DNA from: JAZLFH01 sp045615705
GTDB taxonomy: Bacteria > Bacillota > Clostridia > UMGS1883
Assembly (NCBI GenBank): GCA_045615705.1
Contig: JAZLFH010000037.1
Span: 1 to 52,942 of the forward strand
Direction: 5' to 3'
Length of the DNA: 52,942 nt
Positions 7,891-16,253 of the stretch are shown in pieces. Both the position numbers and the translations under genes were made by a program. The notes below the pieces were generated by a model. The model was not told where the DNA came from and made no database searches. It was given only the letters and a program-made list of their open reading frames with translations. Numbering within the stretch: the stretch's first letter is position 1; the number at the start of each line of letters is the position of its first letter.

Positions 7891-8944
7891 TTTCATCATC
7901 CTCATTATCAGAAAACATATCGGAAAGATACGGAGTAACTCCGATAAAAAACAAAAATGCAAGAATAATTACGGCAAGAGATAATGCCCTAACGGCTCCC
8001 GTGGATACCAAAATTATTGCCAATAAACCCAAAAGGGCACAAACGGTATAAATAATGCACACGGTTTGCTTCTGTGAGAAGCCCACATCAACAAGTCTGT
8101 GATGAAGATGTGCTCTGTCAGGACTCATAATAGGCTTTTTGTTTTTTATTCGTCTGAGCATTGCCGCTAATGTGTCAAATATGGGAAGTGCGAGAATCAA
8201 AAGAGGCACTGCAAACGAGATTACCGCATAACCTTTAAAAAGCCCTTGAATTGAAAGTGTAGAAAGAATAAAACCAAGGAAAAGTGAGCCTGTATCTCCC
8301 ATAAATATTTTAGCAGGGTTGAAATTATAGGGTAAGAACCCAAAACAGGCACCTACCAAAGCTGCGGTAATAAGTGCAATATTAGGTTCGCTTACGATTA
8401 GCGAAATATAAAGCATGGACATGGAAGATATGGACACAACACCTGCTGTAAGTCCGTCAAGACCGTCCATGAGATTTAATGCATTGGTTATTCCTACAAT
8501 CCAAAATACGGTTACGGGAATTGCAAACCACCCAAGTTCCCAAAATCCAGTTTGCGACAAAAACGAAGGAACCGCAATTCGTTTAATTACGACACCGCAA
8601 GAAATCGGAATCAAAGATGCTAATATTTGGATTGCAAATTTAATGTATGGATTTATAGGCTTTACATCGTCAAACATTCCCATCACAATGAGAATTGTTG
8701 CACCGAGAATTATTGCGATAATTTCGATTTCATGGATTGCAAAAAAGAACACACTTACAATAAAACCGAAAAACATCGCAAGACCGCCCCAAAGAGGAGT
8801 GGGATTTTTGTGCATACGGCGAGAATCTTTCGGCACATCTATTGCACCAAATCTTATTGCCAATTTTTTTACGAAGGGTGTGGCAATAAAAGTTAGGATA
8901 AATGCTATAAGAAATGAAAAAATAATCATTGACGAGATATTCAT
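7874..8944 (-). CDS. tagO: Undecaprenyl-phosphate GlcNAc-1-phosphate transferase (WecA/TagO family)
   Basis: Polytopic membrane enzyme (356 residues, about 10-11 helices) that transfers GlcNAc-1-phosphate to undecaprenyl phosphate, the first step of wall teichoic acid and related glycopolymers. Family motifs are all present: FDDVKPINP with the Mg2+-binding D92-D93, NALNLMDGLDGLTAG (about 154-168), FMGDTGSLFLGF (about 214-225) and the RAHLHH histidine motif (H279, H281, H282). MraY is the nearest alternative, but the HLHH motif and the wecB neighbour favour WecA/TagO. An acidic tail ends the protein. Its start overlaps the trpS stop by four bases. Confidence 0.93.
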   Translation of the reverse strand: MNISSMIIFSFLIAFILTFIATPFVKKLAIRFGAIDVPKDSRRMHKNPTPLWGGLAMFFGFIVSVFFFAIHEIEIIAIILGATILIVMGMFDDVKPINPYIKFAIQILASLIPISCGVVIKRIAVPSFLSQTGFWELGWFAIPVTVFWIVGITNALNLMDGLDGLTAGVVSISSMSMLYISLIVSEPNIALITAALVGACFGFLPYNFNPAKIFMGDTGSLFLGFILSTLSIQGLFKGYAVISFAVPLLILALPIFDTLAAMLRRIKNKKPIMSPDRAHLHHRLVDVGFSQKQTVCIIYTVCALLGLLAIILVSTGAVRALSLAVIILAFLFFIGVTPYLSDMFSDNEDDENDKKN

Positions 8945-9939
8945 GGTAAAATAAATCCGACCTTTTTCTTAACCTTTGTAAGTGTGCGACATCCAATTGC
9001 TTTTGCCTTTTCCGCACCGCTTTTATATATTGATTCAAGATAGTCTTTGTTTTTAATTAAATAATCGTACTTTTCTTTAATCGACAAAAGAGCATCGGAA
9101 ACTGCTTCGCCGACACTTAATTTAAAATCGCCATAGCCTTTTCCAAAAAACTCTTTTTCTGTTTCTTCTACGGTTTTACCCGTAACGGCACAGTATATAT
9201 TTATGAGGTTATTTATTCCGTCTTTTCCCTCACGATAAACTATTTCTGATTCGGAATCCGTAACGGCACGCTTAAATTTACGAATGATACTGTCGGTATC
9301 TTCCAAAAGTGTAATAAAGCCGTTTGGATTTACATCGGATTTGCTCATTTTCGCGTTAGGATTTTGAAGACTCATTATACGAGCCGAACTTTTTAAAATA
9401 TAAGGCTCCGGAACGGTGAAAGTTTCGGAATATACAGAATTAAATCGGTTTGCAATATCTCGGGCAAGTTCTAAATGTTGCTTTTGGTCGCTTCCGACAG
9501 GAACGAGGTCTGTTTGATATAACAAAATGTCTGCCGCCATAAGAGTGGGGTATGTGAAAAGACCTGCATTTATATTGTCTGCATGCTTTTGAGATTTATC
9601 CTTAAACTGTGTCATTCTTGAAAGTTCGCCCATCTGGGTGTAGCAGTTGAGGATCCACGCAAGTTCACTGTGATACGGAGAATGGCTTTGAATAAAGAGT
9701 ATATTCTTTTCCGGGTCAATTCCTGTCGCAATAAACAGTGCCAAAAGTGAGAGCGTGTTTTTTCTAAGATCAGCAGGAATTTGACGAACGGTAATCGAAT
9801 GCAAATCTGCAACAGAAAAGCAACAAGAATACTCATCTTGAAGACTGACCCAGTTTTTTAAAGCACCGAGATAGTTTCCGAGCGTAATTACTCCCGTTGG
9901 TTGAATTGCTGAAAAAATAACTTTGTTATCGCCTATCAA
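8941..9939 (-). CDS. trpS: Tryptophanyl-tRNA synthetase
   Basis: Charges tRNA-Trp. A class I synthetase of 332 residues. The HIGH-equivalent motif is in IFSAIQPTGVITLGNYLGAL and the KMSKS loop is in NPNAKMSKSDVNP. QTDLVPVGSDQKQHLELARDIANRFN is a strong family signature. The start is the TTG at 9939, preceded by AAAGGAG with an eight-base spacer. A longer frame with an ATG at 10047 runs through the end of the aminotransferase gene and has no conserved sequence, so I rejected it. Its placement between an aminotransferase and wall-polymer genes looks incidental. Confidence 0.95.
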   Translation of the reverse strand: MIGDNKVIFSAIQPTGVITLGNYLGALKNWVSLQDEYSCCFSVADLHSITVRQIPADLRKNTLSLLALFIATGIDPEKNILFIQSHSPYHSELAWILNCYTQMGELSRMTQFKDKSQKHADNINAGLFTYPTLMAADILLYQTDLVPVGSDQKQHLELARDIANRFNSVYSETFTVPEPYILKSSARIMSLQNPNAKMSKSDVNPNGFITLLEDTDSIIRKFKRAVTDSESEIVYREGKDGINNLINIYCAVTGKTVEETEKEFFGKGYGDFKLSVGEAVSDALLSIKEKYDYLIKNKDYLESIYKSGAEKAKAIGCRTLTKVKKKVGFILP

Positions 9940-9952
9940 TTTTAATTCTCCT

Positions 9953-11131
9953 TTATTTAATAACAGTTCCCAAGATTTTAATTCCTTCTTCGATTTTGTC
10001 CTTATCAGCCTGTGAGAAATTAAGACGGAAAGAACTTGACTTTTCATTTTGGTTTACCATACATGCACTTCCCGTAACAAATGCAACTTTTTTCTCAACG
10101 GCTTCTTTAAAGAGAACGGAAGAATCAAATCGGTCGGGAAGAGAACACCAGATGAAAAGACCGCCTTCGGGACGAGTGGGTACGCAGTAGTCGGGAAGGT
10201 ATTTGTCTATGCATTCAAGCATAAACAAGCACTTATCACCGAACACATCACAACATTTTTTAATATGTGCATCAATATCGTATTCTGTTACAAAATTGTA
10301 TGCAATAAGTTGAGTAAGCATAGGTGTATGAACATCAACTACCTGCTTTACTACAACCATTTTTTCGAGTAAATCTTTATTTGCACTGAAAAATCCGATT
10401 CTCATTCCCGGAGAAAGAATTTTGGAAAAAGAACCTGCATAAATTACCCTGCCGGAGGTATCCAAACTTTTTATGGTGGGAACTTCTTTGCCTCTGTAAC
10501 GAAGTTCGCCGTAAGGGTTATCTTCCAATATCATAAAATCGTATTTATCGGCAAGGGTAAGAAGTTTTTTCCTTTTTTCAAGGCTCATAGTAATTCCCGA
10601 CGGATTTTGGAAAGTAGGAATTACATAGAGAATTTTTATTTTTGTCTTTTTAAGAACTTCTTCCTCTAAATAATCGGTGTCAATTCCGTCATCTTTTACC
10701 GGAATGCCCACAAGTTTTGCATTATATGAACGGAAGCAGTTAAGACCGCCGACAAAACTCGGGCTTTCAACCGCCACAACATCGCCTTCGTTAATTAATG
10801 TTCTTGCCGTAAGGTCAATTACTTGCTGACCTCCGGTTGTTATAATTACATCATCATTTTCCTTGATAACGCCTTGTTTTACAAGCCTGTTTTTTACAAA
10901 CTCACGAAGTTTCGGATAGCCTTCGGTAATTCCGTATTGGAGAGCCAAAGTACCGTTTTCTTTTAAGATTTTGTCAGAAATTAAAGCAAGTTTATCATTC
11001 GGAAAGACGCTTGGAGAAGGGGCACCGCCCGCAAATGAAATTATGGCAGGGTCCGCCAAAAGTTTAAATGTTGCTCTTATCGCAGAACCCGATAAATCTT
11101 TTACTTTATCTGAGAATTTAATTGTATCCAT
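9953..11131 (-). CDS. PLP-dependent aminotransferase, class I (fold type I)
   Basis: A 392-residue aminotransferase. The pyridoxal phosphate lysine is in RVIYAGSFSKILSPGMRIGFF. TGGQQVIDLTARTLINEGDVVAVESPSF is the cofactor-phosphate region and PTFQNPSGITMSLEKRKKLL the substrate/cofactor Asn-Pro region. The opening SFAGGAPSPSVFPNDKL resembles the 2-aminoadipate/aromatic (LysN, KAT II-like) subgroup often annotated as a PLP-dependent amino acid aminotransferase; substrate cannot be set from sequence. The start at 11131 is chosen because GAGGTGG lies five bases upstream; the 19 extra residues of the open frame are not conserved. It is the first gene of the long minus-strand run and is 13 bases upstream of trpS. 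Confidence 0.9.
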   Translation of the reverse strand: MDTIKFSDKVKDLSGSAIRATFKLLADPAIISFAGGAPSPSVFPNDKLALISDKILKENGTLALQYGITEGYPKLREFVKNRLVKQGVIKENDDVIITTGGQQVIDLTARTLINEGDVVAVESPSFVGGLNCFRSYNAKLVGIPVKDDGIDTDYLEEEVLKKTKIKILYVIPTFQNPSGITMSLEKRKKLLTLADKYDFMILEDNPYGELRYRGKEVPTIKSLDTSGRVIYAGSFSKILSPGMRIGFFSANKDLLEKMVVVKQVVDVHTPMLTQLIAYNFVTEYDIDAHIKKCCDVFGDKCLFMLECIDKYLPDYCVPTRPEGGLFIWCSLPDRFDSSVLFKEAVEKKVAFVTGSACMVNQNEKSSSFRLNFSQADKDKIEEGIKILGTVIK

Positions 11132-11159
11132 TTGTACCACCTCAAAAAAATCTACATGT

Positions 11160-11188
11160 ATTCTAACACATTTATAATGTAAAAGCAA
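11160..11188 (-). promoter_or_regulatory. Candidate sigma-A promoter for the minus-strand run beginning with the aminotransferase
   Basis: On the minus strand TTGCTT and TAGAAT are separated by 17 bases, and TGT directly before the -10 makes it an extended -10. The start codon is about 30 bases downstream of the -10. The -35 match is partial, so this is a moderate call. No strong promoter is obvious before atpI or atpB, so the ATP synthase may depend partly on this site or on a weaker internal one. Confidence 0.5.
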
Positions 11189-11248
11189 AATGTTTTTTCA
11201 AAAATTTAATTAAAATTGCTTATTTTGGCAAAAAAAATAATATATGGG

Positions 11249-11276
11249 TTGAAAAAGGCAGAAAAGTATGTATAAT
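11249..11276 (+). promoter_or_regulatory. Sigma-A promoter for the lipoprotein/amidohydrolase pair
   Basis: TTGAAA and TATAAT are separated by 16 bases. A strong ribosome binding site, AAGGAGGAG, at about 11283-11291 precedes the ATG at 11297. The leader is very short. Confidence 0.75.
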
Positions 11277-11296
11277 TAAAAAAAGGAGGAGATATT

Positions 11297-12211
11297 ATGA
11301 AAAAAATAATTTCTTTTGTTACGGCGATTTTTATTATGTTCCTTTTGGCAGGCTGTAAAATTGATACAACCGTGGAAGTGCAAAATGACGGAAGTTACAA
11401 AACGACACTCACTTATATAATGAAACAGGATGAAATAGGTACGGAAACTGCTCGTGAGCAACTTAAAGAACTTCGCAGTAATTTTATTCAGTCGCTTGAA
11501 GAAGAGAGAATAAAGTACAAAAATATTGATACAGACAGCGAATTCGGTATTTCTTTTGAAAAAACATTTGCAAATTACGAAGAATTTTTAAACGAAGAAA
11601 ATTGGGCAATTTTTAATTTTGCACCGGTATTCAGCAAAAAAACTGTCCCCGGTATAATTCACAAAGCAGACGATAATAAAGTATATTCTTTTAAGGGCGA
11701 ACTTTCTGCCGGTTCAAGCAGAAACTATTCATCGGTGGCAACGACAAATGCTTTCGGACCGGATACAACAATGACTCTTACAGTTAAACTTCCAAATAAG
11801 GCAAAGGTTAATAATGCAAAAGAGGCAGATGACAAAAACCATGTATATAAATGGGAATTCAGCGAAAAAAGTCCCGTCAATATGGAACTTGAATATAAGT
11901 TGGGCGGATTTAATTTAAAAACCTTAATTATTGTATGTGCGATACTTCTTTTGTTGGCAATACTTTTTGAGATTTATCTTATCTTGAAAGCAAAAAATGC
12001 AAAAAACGGTGAAGATTTGGCGAATAAAGAAATCGAAACGGAAGAAATCGTAAGCGAAGAAACACAGGAAACAGAAATAGAAGAAATCGCAAGCGAAGAA
12101 ACACAGGAAACAGAAACGGAAGAAACAACCAAAGAAGTGTCAGAGGAAATGCCGGCAGAAGAAATAATCGACAACGAAATAACAGAAACAGACGAAGAAG
12201 ATAACCAATGA
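11297..12211 (+). CDS. Membrane lipoprotein with extracytoplasmic domain, transmembrane helix and acidic repeat tail
   Basis: A 304-residue protein of unrecognised family. The signal sequence ends in the lipobox LAGC, so C20 is the predicted lipidated residue. An extracytoplasmic domain (about 21-205) opens with DTTVEVQNDGSYKTTLTY, resembling LppM-type lipoprotein domains. A membrane helix follows at about 208-231. The last 70 residues are strongly acidic and should face the cytoplasm; they contain two perfect-length 13-residue repeats. A protein tethered both by a lipid and by a helix, with an acidic inner tail, could bind a basic partner, but that is inference. The stop overlaps the next start by four bases. 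Confidence 0.85.
   Translation: MKKIISFVTAIFIMFLLAGCKIDTTVEVQNDGSYKTTLTYIMKQDEIGTETAREQLKELRSNFIQSLEEERIKYKNIDTDSEFGISFEKTFANYEEFLNEENWAIFNFAPVFSKKTVPGIIHKADDNKVYSFKGELSAGSSRNYSSVATTNAFGPDTTMTLTVKLPNKAKVNNAKEADDKNHVYKWEFSEKSPVNMELEYKLGGFNLKTLIIVCAILLLLAILFEIYLILKAKNAKNGEDLANKEIETEEIVSEETQETEIEEIASEETQETETEETTKEVSEEMPAEEIIDNEITETDEEDNQ
12041..12118 (+). repeat. Two tandem 39-bp repeats inside the lipoprotein gene
   Basis: Units 12041-12079 and 12080-12118 are nearly identical and encode EEIVSEETQETEI and EEIASEETQETET. A fragment of a third unit (EETT) follows. The unit is a multiple of three, so copy number can change without frameshift. Confidence 0.85.
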
Positions 12212-12993
12212 GAATAATAGACTTTCATGTTCATGTTTTTGCGGATAAAATCGCAAAAAAAGCTACAAAAAGGACATCTGATTACTATCTTACACCCTCG
12301 GAAGATGAAAATGGGACCCTTGATTCTCTTTTGAAAAGCATTGAAGGATACCCCATAGAAAAAATGGTTGTTCACTCCACGGCTACAAAAGAAGAACAAG
12401 TAGTTTCTATAAATGATTTTTTAAGTTCTTTAAAAGATGAGAGATTCATAAAATTCGGCACAATTCACCAAAACTTCGGTGATGTTGGCGGAGAAGTAAA
12501 AAGAATGAAAGAATTGGGACTTAAAGGGATAAAACTTCACCCTGATTTTCAAGGATTTGAGGCAGATTCAAAAATGGCGTATCCCATTTATGAGTCTGCA
12601 CAGGAAGAAAACCTTCCCATCCTTCTTCATGTGGGAGATGCAGTTTCTGATTTATCCCACCCCAAAAGAATCAGAAAAATTGCAAAAGACTTTAAAGACC
12701 TTACGATAGTTGCGGCACACTTGGGAGGAAGAGAAGTGTGGGACGAGGGAGTAGAGGAACTTTCAGACCTTCAAAATGTGTATGTTGACACATCAAGTTC
12801 GATAAACCGCCTCGGAGCAAGAAAAGCAACAGATATTATAAAAAAGTTCGGCGTAGAAAGAACCCTTTTTGCAACGGATTATCCGATGGCGACTATCGGA
12901 AACGAACTTAAAAGGTTTATGTACCTTCTTTTGAGCGATGACGAGAAAGAACAGATACTGTATAAAAATGCACAAAGGTTATTAAAACTTTAA
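12208..12993 (+). CDS. Amidohydrolase-2 family metal-dependent hydrolase
   Basis: A 261-residue TIM-barrel enzyme. The metal-binding H7 and H9 are in DFHVHVF; further conserved residues are in GIKLHPDFQGF, PILLHVGD, IVAAHLGG and LFATDYPM (the last giving the family Asp). This places it in the amidohydrolase-related (COG2159-like) group, which includes decarboxylases and hydrolases; the substrate is not predictable. It is translationally coupled to the lipoprotein gene through an ATGA overlap and ends at a strong terminator, so the two genes form an isolated bicistron. Confidence 0.87.
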   Translation: MRIIDFHVHVFADKIAKKATKRTSDYYLTPSEDENGTLDSLLKSIEGYPIEKMVVHSTATKEEQVVSINDFLSSLKDERFIKFGTIHQNFGDVGGEVKRMKELGLKGIKLHPDFQGFEADSKMAYPIYESAQEENLPILLHVGDAVSDLSHPKRIRKIAKDFKDLTIVAAHLGGREVWDEGVEELSDLQNVYVDTSSSINRLGARKATDIIKKFGVERTLFATDYPMATIGNELKRFMYLLLSDDEKEQILYKNAQRLLKL

Positions 12994-13029
12994 AAAAGGA
13001 CTCAAAGCAACCGCTTTGAGTCCTTTTTG
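12992..13029 (+). terminator. Intrinsic terminator, probably bidirectional
   Basis: GGACTCAAAGC and GCTTTGAGTCC form an 11-bp stem with a four-base loop, flanked by A6 and T5 runs. It closes the amidohydrolase transcript. The A run gives a U tail on the other strand, so it can also stop rodA transcription. Confidence 0.92.
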
Positions 13030-13066
13030 GGGCTGAGGGGAAAATAGTGCATTTTGCACCGGACCC
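13029..13066. other. Short hairpin-containing intergenic element following a terminator
   Basis: Directly after the terminator is GGGGC, then a hairpin of GTGCA and TGCAC arms (13047-13059) followed by CGGAC. The 12-base sequence CCTTTTTGGGGC spanning the terminator tail recurs at 17626-17637, also followed by GTGC and CGGAC. Function unknown. Confidence 0.3.
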
Positions 13067-13076
13067 TTTTAACTTA

Positions 13077-14186
13077 TCAATAATTTACCGGTCTTTTGGA
13101 ACACGCCACAGACTCGACTAAACCTATGGAAATAAAATTTGTCAAAACGCTTGACCCACCATAACTGATAAACGGCAGGGGAATGCCCGTAATCGGCAAA
13201 AGACCTATACACATACCTATATTTTCAATCGTGTGAAAAAGAAGCATTGAACCCACGCCTATACAAATCAATTCGCCGAAAAAGTTAGGGGCGTGTGTTG
13301 CACAGATAAAGCATCTGACAATTACGGTAACCAAAAGGGCGGTTACGATTATTGCACCAATAAAGCCAAACTCCTCGCTGATAACAGAAAAAATGAAATC
13401 AGTTTGTTTTTCGGGAAGGTATCCCATCTGAGTTTGAGAGCCTGAAAGATAGCCTTTGCCGAAAAGACCGCCGCTGCCCGTTGCAATTTTCGACTGAATT
13501 GCATGGTATCCGCTGCCCAGCGGGTCGCTTTCCGGATTTAAAAATGAAATAATTCTTTTTTTCTGGAAATCTCTCAACACAAAAAACCAAAGCAGAGGAC
13601 AAACGGCGACAATAAGCCCGATACCGCTTAAAAAGATTTTAGAATTAAGCCCTCCGATATATGTCATGACAATAAATATGAATACGAAAACCATAGCAGT
13701 CCCGTAATCGGGCTGTAAAATGACAAGCCCTACATAAAGTGTCAAGTGTAAAAAGAGCAAAACAATATGCCTGAGAGTATTGATATCTTCTCCTGCTTTT
13801 GATATATGGGCACCCAAAGAAACTATAAAGCAAAGTTTTGCTAACTCGGCAGGCTGAACATTTATCGGTCCCAGAGAAATCCAACCTTGTGTACCTGTAT
13901 CTTCACGCCCAAAGCCTATAATAAGAACTAAACCCAATAGTACAACGGCAATTCCCATAAAAACAAACTTAAATTGTTCAAAGTCATTGTAATCCATCCA
14001 TGAAATTACAAAAAGAGCGATAATTCCGATTAAAGCACCGACACCTTGAACAACAATGTATCTAAGATTTGAATCAAAACTTGTTGTTGCACTGAAAATC
14101 GCAAAAAGACCTGCAATCGAAGATATGATTGTGCAAATAAGAAGCGTAAAGTCCATATATTTAATAGAAAAATGATTTTTAAACAT
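13077..14186 (-). CDS. rodA: Rod-shape-determining peptidoglycan glycosyltransferase RodA (SEDS family)
   Basis: Polytopic SEDS protein, 369 residues with about ten membrane helices, that polymerises lipid II for lateral wall growth. QPDYGTAMVFVF contains the conserved Asp region. The large loop has KIATGSGGLFGKGYLSGSQTQMGYLPEKQTDFIFSVISEEFGFIGA, and the last third GLLPITGIPLPFISYGGSSVLTNFISIGL is the family signature. RodA is favoured over FtsW or SpoVE by the GxGxxxGSQTQxGYLPEKQTDFIFSVISEE pattern; no mre genes are nearby, so the assignment within SEDS is likely, not certain. It has its own promoter downstream of dinB. Confidence 0.9.
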   Translation of the reverse strand: MFKNHFSIKYMDFTLLICTIISSIAGLFAIFSATTSFDSNLRYIVVQGVGALIGIIALFVISWMDYNDFEQFKFVFMGIAVVLLGLVLIIGFGREDTGTQGWISLGPINVQPAELAKLCFIVSLGAHISKAGEDINTLRHIVLLFLHLTLYVGLVILQPDYGTAMVFVFIFIVMTYIGGLNSKIFLSGIGLIVAVCPLLWFFVLRDFQKKRIISFLNPESDPLGSGYHAIQSKIATGSGGLFGKGYLSGSQTQMGYLPEKQTDFIFSVISEEFGFIGAIIVTALLVTVIVRCFICATHAPNFFGELICIGVGSMLLFHTIENIGMCIGLLPITGIPLPFISYGGSSVLTNFISIGLVESVACSKRPVNY

Positions 14187-14201
14187 TACATCACCAAAAA
14201 T

Positions 14202-14230
14202 ATTATATCATTATTGACAATTTTATACAA
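14202..14230 (-). promoter_or_regulatory. Sigma-A promoter for rodA
   Basis: On the minus strand TTGTAT and TATAAT are separated by 17 bases. The ribosome binding site GGTGA and the rodA start ATG follow about 15-20 bases downstream. Confidence 0.65.
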
Positions 14231-14249
14231 CAGCAATTTAAGAAAATAA

Positions 14250-15428
14250 CTACTTAATGTCGCTGCCTGAAATTACTGAATTGTTTCCGTATTTTAATCG
14301 TATTTGGTCAAGAGTACTTTCGAGATTTTCTTTTTTTTGAGTATCAAATGTGTCAAACATTGAAAGCTGAACGGGTGAACTCTCATCGCATAAAGAACAA
14401 ACCGTAACTGTAATCGACCGAATAAGTTTTTCCTTTTTCCAAGAAGAAAAAATGATTTTCAGACTGCAATCCAATATGTCTTTGGTTATATTTGTTGCTC
14501 TGTCAAGTTGTTTTTGACGGGAGATGCTTTTAAAATCCGTACCTTTTATCGTAACCTGAACAGTTTGACATTTTTTTGAAGATTCACGGAGTTTTTTTGC
14601 AACATTTTCGCAGAGCGGAGAAATACTCTTTTTAATTATTTCTTCGTCCAAAGGTATGTCGGAAGGAAAAGTCTGTCCCTTTCCGATGGATTTTGCCTCG
14701 CTTATGTCGTCCCACTTTTTTACCGGTTCTGAATCATTACCGGTTGCATATACATAAAGAAGTTCTCCGTGTTTACCAAAATGCTTTTTTAAGAATTCTT
14801 TATCACAATCGGCTATATCGCCGATGGTCTTTATGTTTAAGCGAAGGAGTTTTTCCTCAATGCTGTGGCCTACAAACAAAAGTGCATTTATCGGTAACGG
14901 ATAAACAATTTCTTTGAAGTTTTCACGACTTATTACTGTTGTTGCATCAGGCTTTTTATAGTCGCTTCCGAGTTTTGCAAAAACTTTGTTAAAAGAAACA
15001 CCGACCGAAATTGTAAGACCCGTTTCTTCTCTTATTCTGTGTCTTAAAGTGTCGGCAATTTCTTTTCCGCTTCCGAAAAGACGAAAAGAAGCAGTTACAT
15101 CAAGGTAACTTTCATCTATGCCGAAAGGCTCGACTCTGTCGGTGTATTCACGATATATTTCGTTTATTATTTTGGAATATTTTTTATATTCATCAAAATG
15201 GACAGATGCCAAAACAAGATCAGGACACTTTTTCTTTGCTTGCCAAACAGGTTCTGCGGTTTTCACTCCGAAAGCACGAGCAAGTTCGTTTTTTGCCAAA
15301 ATTATACCGTGGCGACTTTCTTCATCTCCGGAAACTGCCATCGGAACGCCTCGATATTCCGGGTTAAGCACGGTTTCAACAGATGCAAAAAAAGAATTAC
15401 AGTCGCAATGAAGTATTGTCCTTTCCAT
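14250..15428 (-). CDS. dinB: Y-family DNA polymerase (DinB / Pol IV)
   Basis: Translesion polymerase of 392 residues. The first catalytic Asp is D9 in ILHCDCNSFFASVE, with F13/F14 as the steric-gate region. The second acidic pair D105-E106 is in FGIDESYLDVT. The little-finger domain spans about 235-350. A clamp-binding motif QLSMF lies at about residues 354-358, linking the enzyme to the beta clamp. The C-C substitution in DCN, where many homologues have DMD, is common in clostridial DinB. It has its own promoter; no LexA-type box was recognised. Confidence 0.93.
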   Translation of the reverse strand: MERTILHCDCNSFFASVETVLNPEYRGVPMAVSGDEESRHGIILAKNELARAFGVKTAEPVWQAKKKCPDLVLASVHFDEYKKYSKIINEIYREYTDRVEPFGIDESYLDVTASFRLFGSGKEIADTLRHRIREETGLTISVGVSFNKVFAKLGSDYKKPDATTVISRENFKEIVYPLPINALLFVGHSIEEKLLRLNIKTIGDIADCDKEFLKKHFGKHGELLYVYATGNDSEPVKKWDDISEAKSIGKGQTFPSDIPLDEEIIKKSISPLCENVAKKLRESSKKCQTVQVTIKGTDFKSISRQKQLDRATNITKDILDCSLKIIFSSWKKEKLIRSITVTVCSLCDESSPVQLSMFDTFDTQKKENLESTLDQIRLKYGNNSVISGSDIK

Positions 15429-15445
15429 AACGCATCACCGCTTTT

Positions 15446-15474
15446 ATTTTACATTATAAGAGTCAGTATGTCAA
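15446..15474 (-). promoter_or_regulatory. Sigma-A promoter for dinB
   Basis: On the minus strand a perfect TTGACA is followed after 17 bases by TAAAAT. The dinB ATG lies 18 bases after the -10, with GGTGAT as a weak ribosome binding site. Confidence 0.7.
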
Positions 15475-15506
15475 AATAAAGATTGTATTTTCTTTTTTGA
15501 AATTTG

Positions 15507-15515
15507 TGCTATAAT
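15507..15515 (+). promoter_or_regulatory. Extended -10 promoter for the sirtuin gene
   Basis: TGCTATAAT is a perfect extended -10. No good -35 is visible at the matching distance, as expected for this promoter type. The start codon at 15539 is preceded by GGAGGAG. Confidence 0.6.
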
Positions 15516-15538
15516 ATAAATCCATGGAGGAGATTAAA

Positions 15539-16252
15539 ATGAAAACACTTCAAGATATAGTAAACGAGAGCAAAAATATAGTGTTCTTTGGCGGAGCGGG
15601 GGTGTCTACCGAGAGCGGAATACCTGATTTTCGTTCGGTTGACGGACTCTATAATCAAAAATATGATGTTCCGCCGGAAATGATTTTGAGCAGAACTTAT
15701 TTTTACAGTAACACGGAAAAGTTTTACAAGTTTTACAGGGATAAAATGCTGCCGCTTGACAAACTTCCGAACATGGCACATCACAAACTCGCCGAAATGG
15801 AGAAAAAGGGAAGACTTTTAGGTGTTGTAACACAAAATGTTGACGGACTTCATCAAATGGCGGGCAGTAAAAATGTTTTTGAACTTCACGGTTCAATACA
15901 CAGAAATTATTGTACGGAATGCAGAAAGTTTTACGGTGCAGAATATATTAAAAATCAAGAGGGCATACCTCGTTGCGAATGCGGAGGTATAATTAAACCC
16001 GATGTTGTATTGTATGAAGAACCGTTAGATGATTCCACCGTAAACGGAGCAATTGATGTTATAAGTAGGGCAGATACGATGATAATTGCCGGCACAAGCC
16101 TCGCAGTTTATCCCGCAGCAGGGCTTTTAAACTACTTTCACGGAACAAATGTAGTGGTAATAAATCGGGATAAAACACCGGCAGATAACAACGCTTCACT
16201 TGTCATAAACGCCAAAGTGGGAGAAGTCTTATCAAAAATCACAATAATATAG
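15539..16252 (+). CDS. cobB: NAD-dependent protein deacylase (sirtuin, Sir2 family)
   Basis: Removes acetyl or other acyl groups from lysines using NAD+. The NAD-binding motif GAGVSTESGIPDFRS is at about residues 19-33, QNVDGLH at 99-105, and the catalytic His is H117 in ELHGS. Four cysteines (C125, C128, C146, C148) form the zinc site, the last pair unusually tight (CEC). GTSLAVYPAA and NRDKTP complete the fold. Length 237 residues, normal for class U/III bacterial sirtuins. I use the ATG at 15539, spaced six bases from GGAGGAG; a longer frame from 15524 would start inside the ribosome binding site. It is monocistronic by its promoter and the separate promoter that follows. Confidence 0.93.
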   Translation: MKTLQDIVNESKNIVFFGGAGVSTESGIPDFRSVDGLYNQKYDVPPEMILSRTYFYSNTEKFYKFYRDKMLPLDKLPNMAHHKLAEMEKKGRLLGVVTQNVDGLHQMAGSKNVFELHGSIHRNYCTECRKFYGAEYIKNQEGIPRCECGGIIKPDVVLYEEPLDDSTVNGAIDVISRADTMIIAGTSLAVYPAAGLLNYFHGTNVVVINRDKTPADNNASLVINAKVGEVLSKITII

Positions 16253-16253
16253 A

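Noticed and set aside
9940..10047. 36-residue N-terminal extension of trpS
   Set aside because: It lies within the end of the aminotransferase gene, shows no family conservation, and the TTG at 9939 has an AAAGGAG ribosome binding site at ideal spacing.
12041..12118. The acidic repeat as a CRISPR-like or mobile repeat
   Set aside because: The units are adjacent, in frame and encode protein, so they are simple coding tandem repeats.
13045..13064. Possible second terminator for rodA at the GTGCA/TGCAC hairpin
   Set aside because: The stem is only five base pairs with no U tail; the stronger hairpin next to it already serves both strands.
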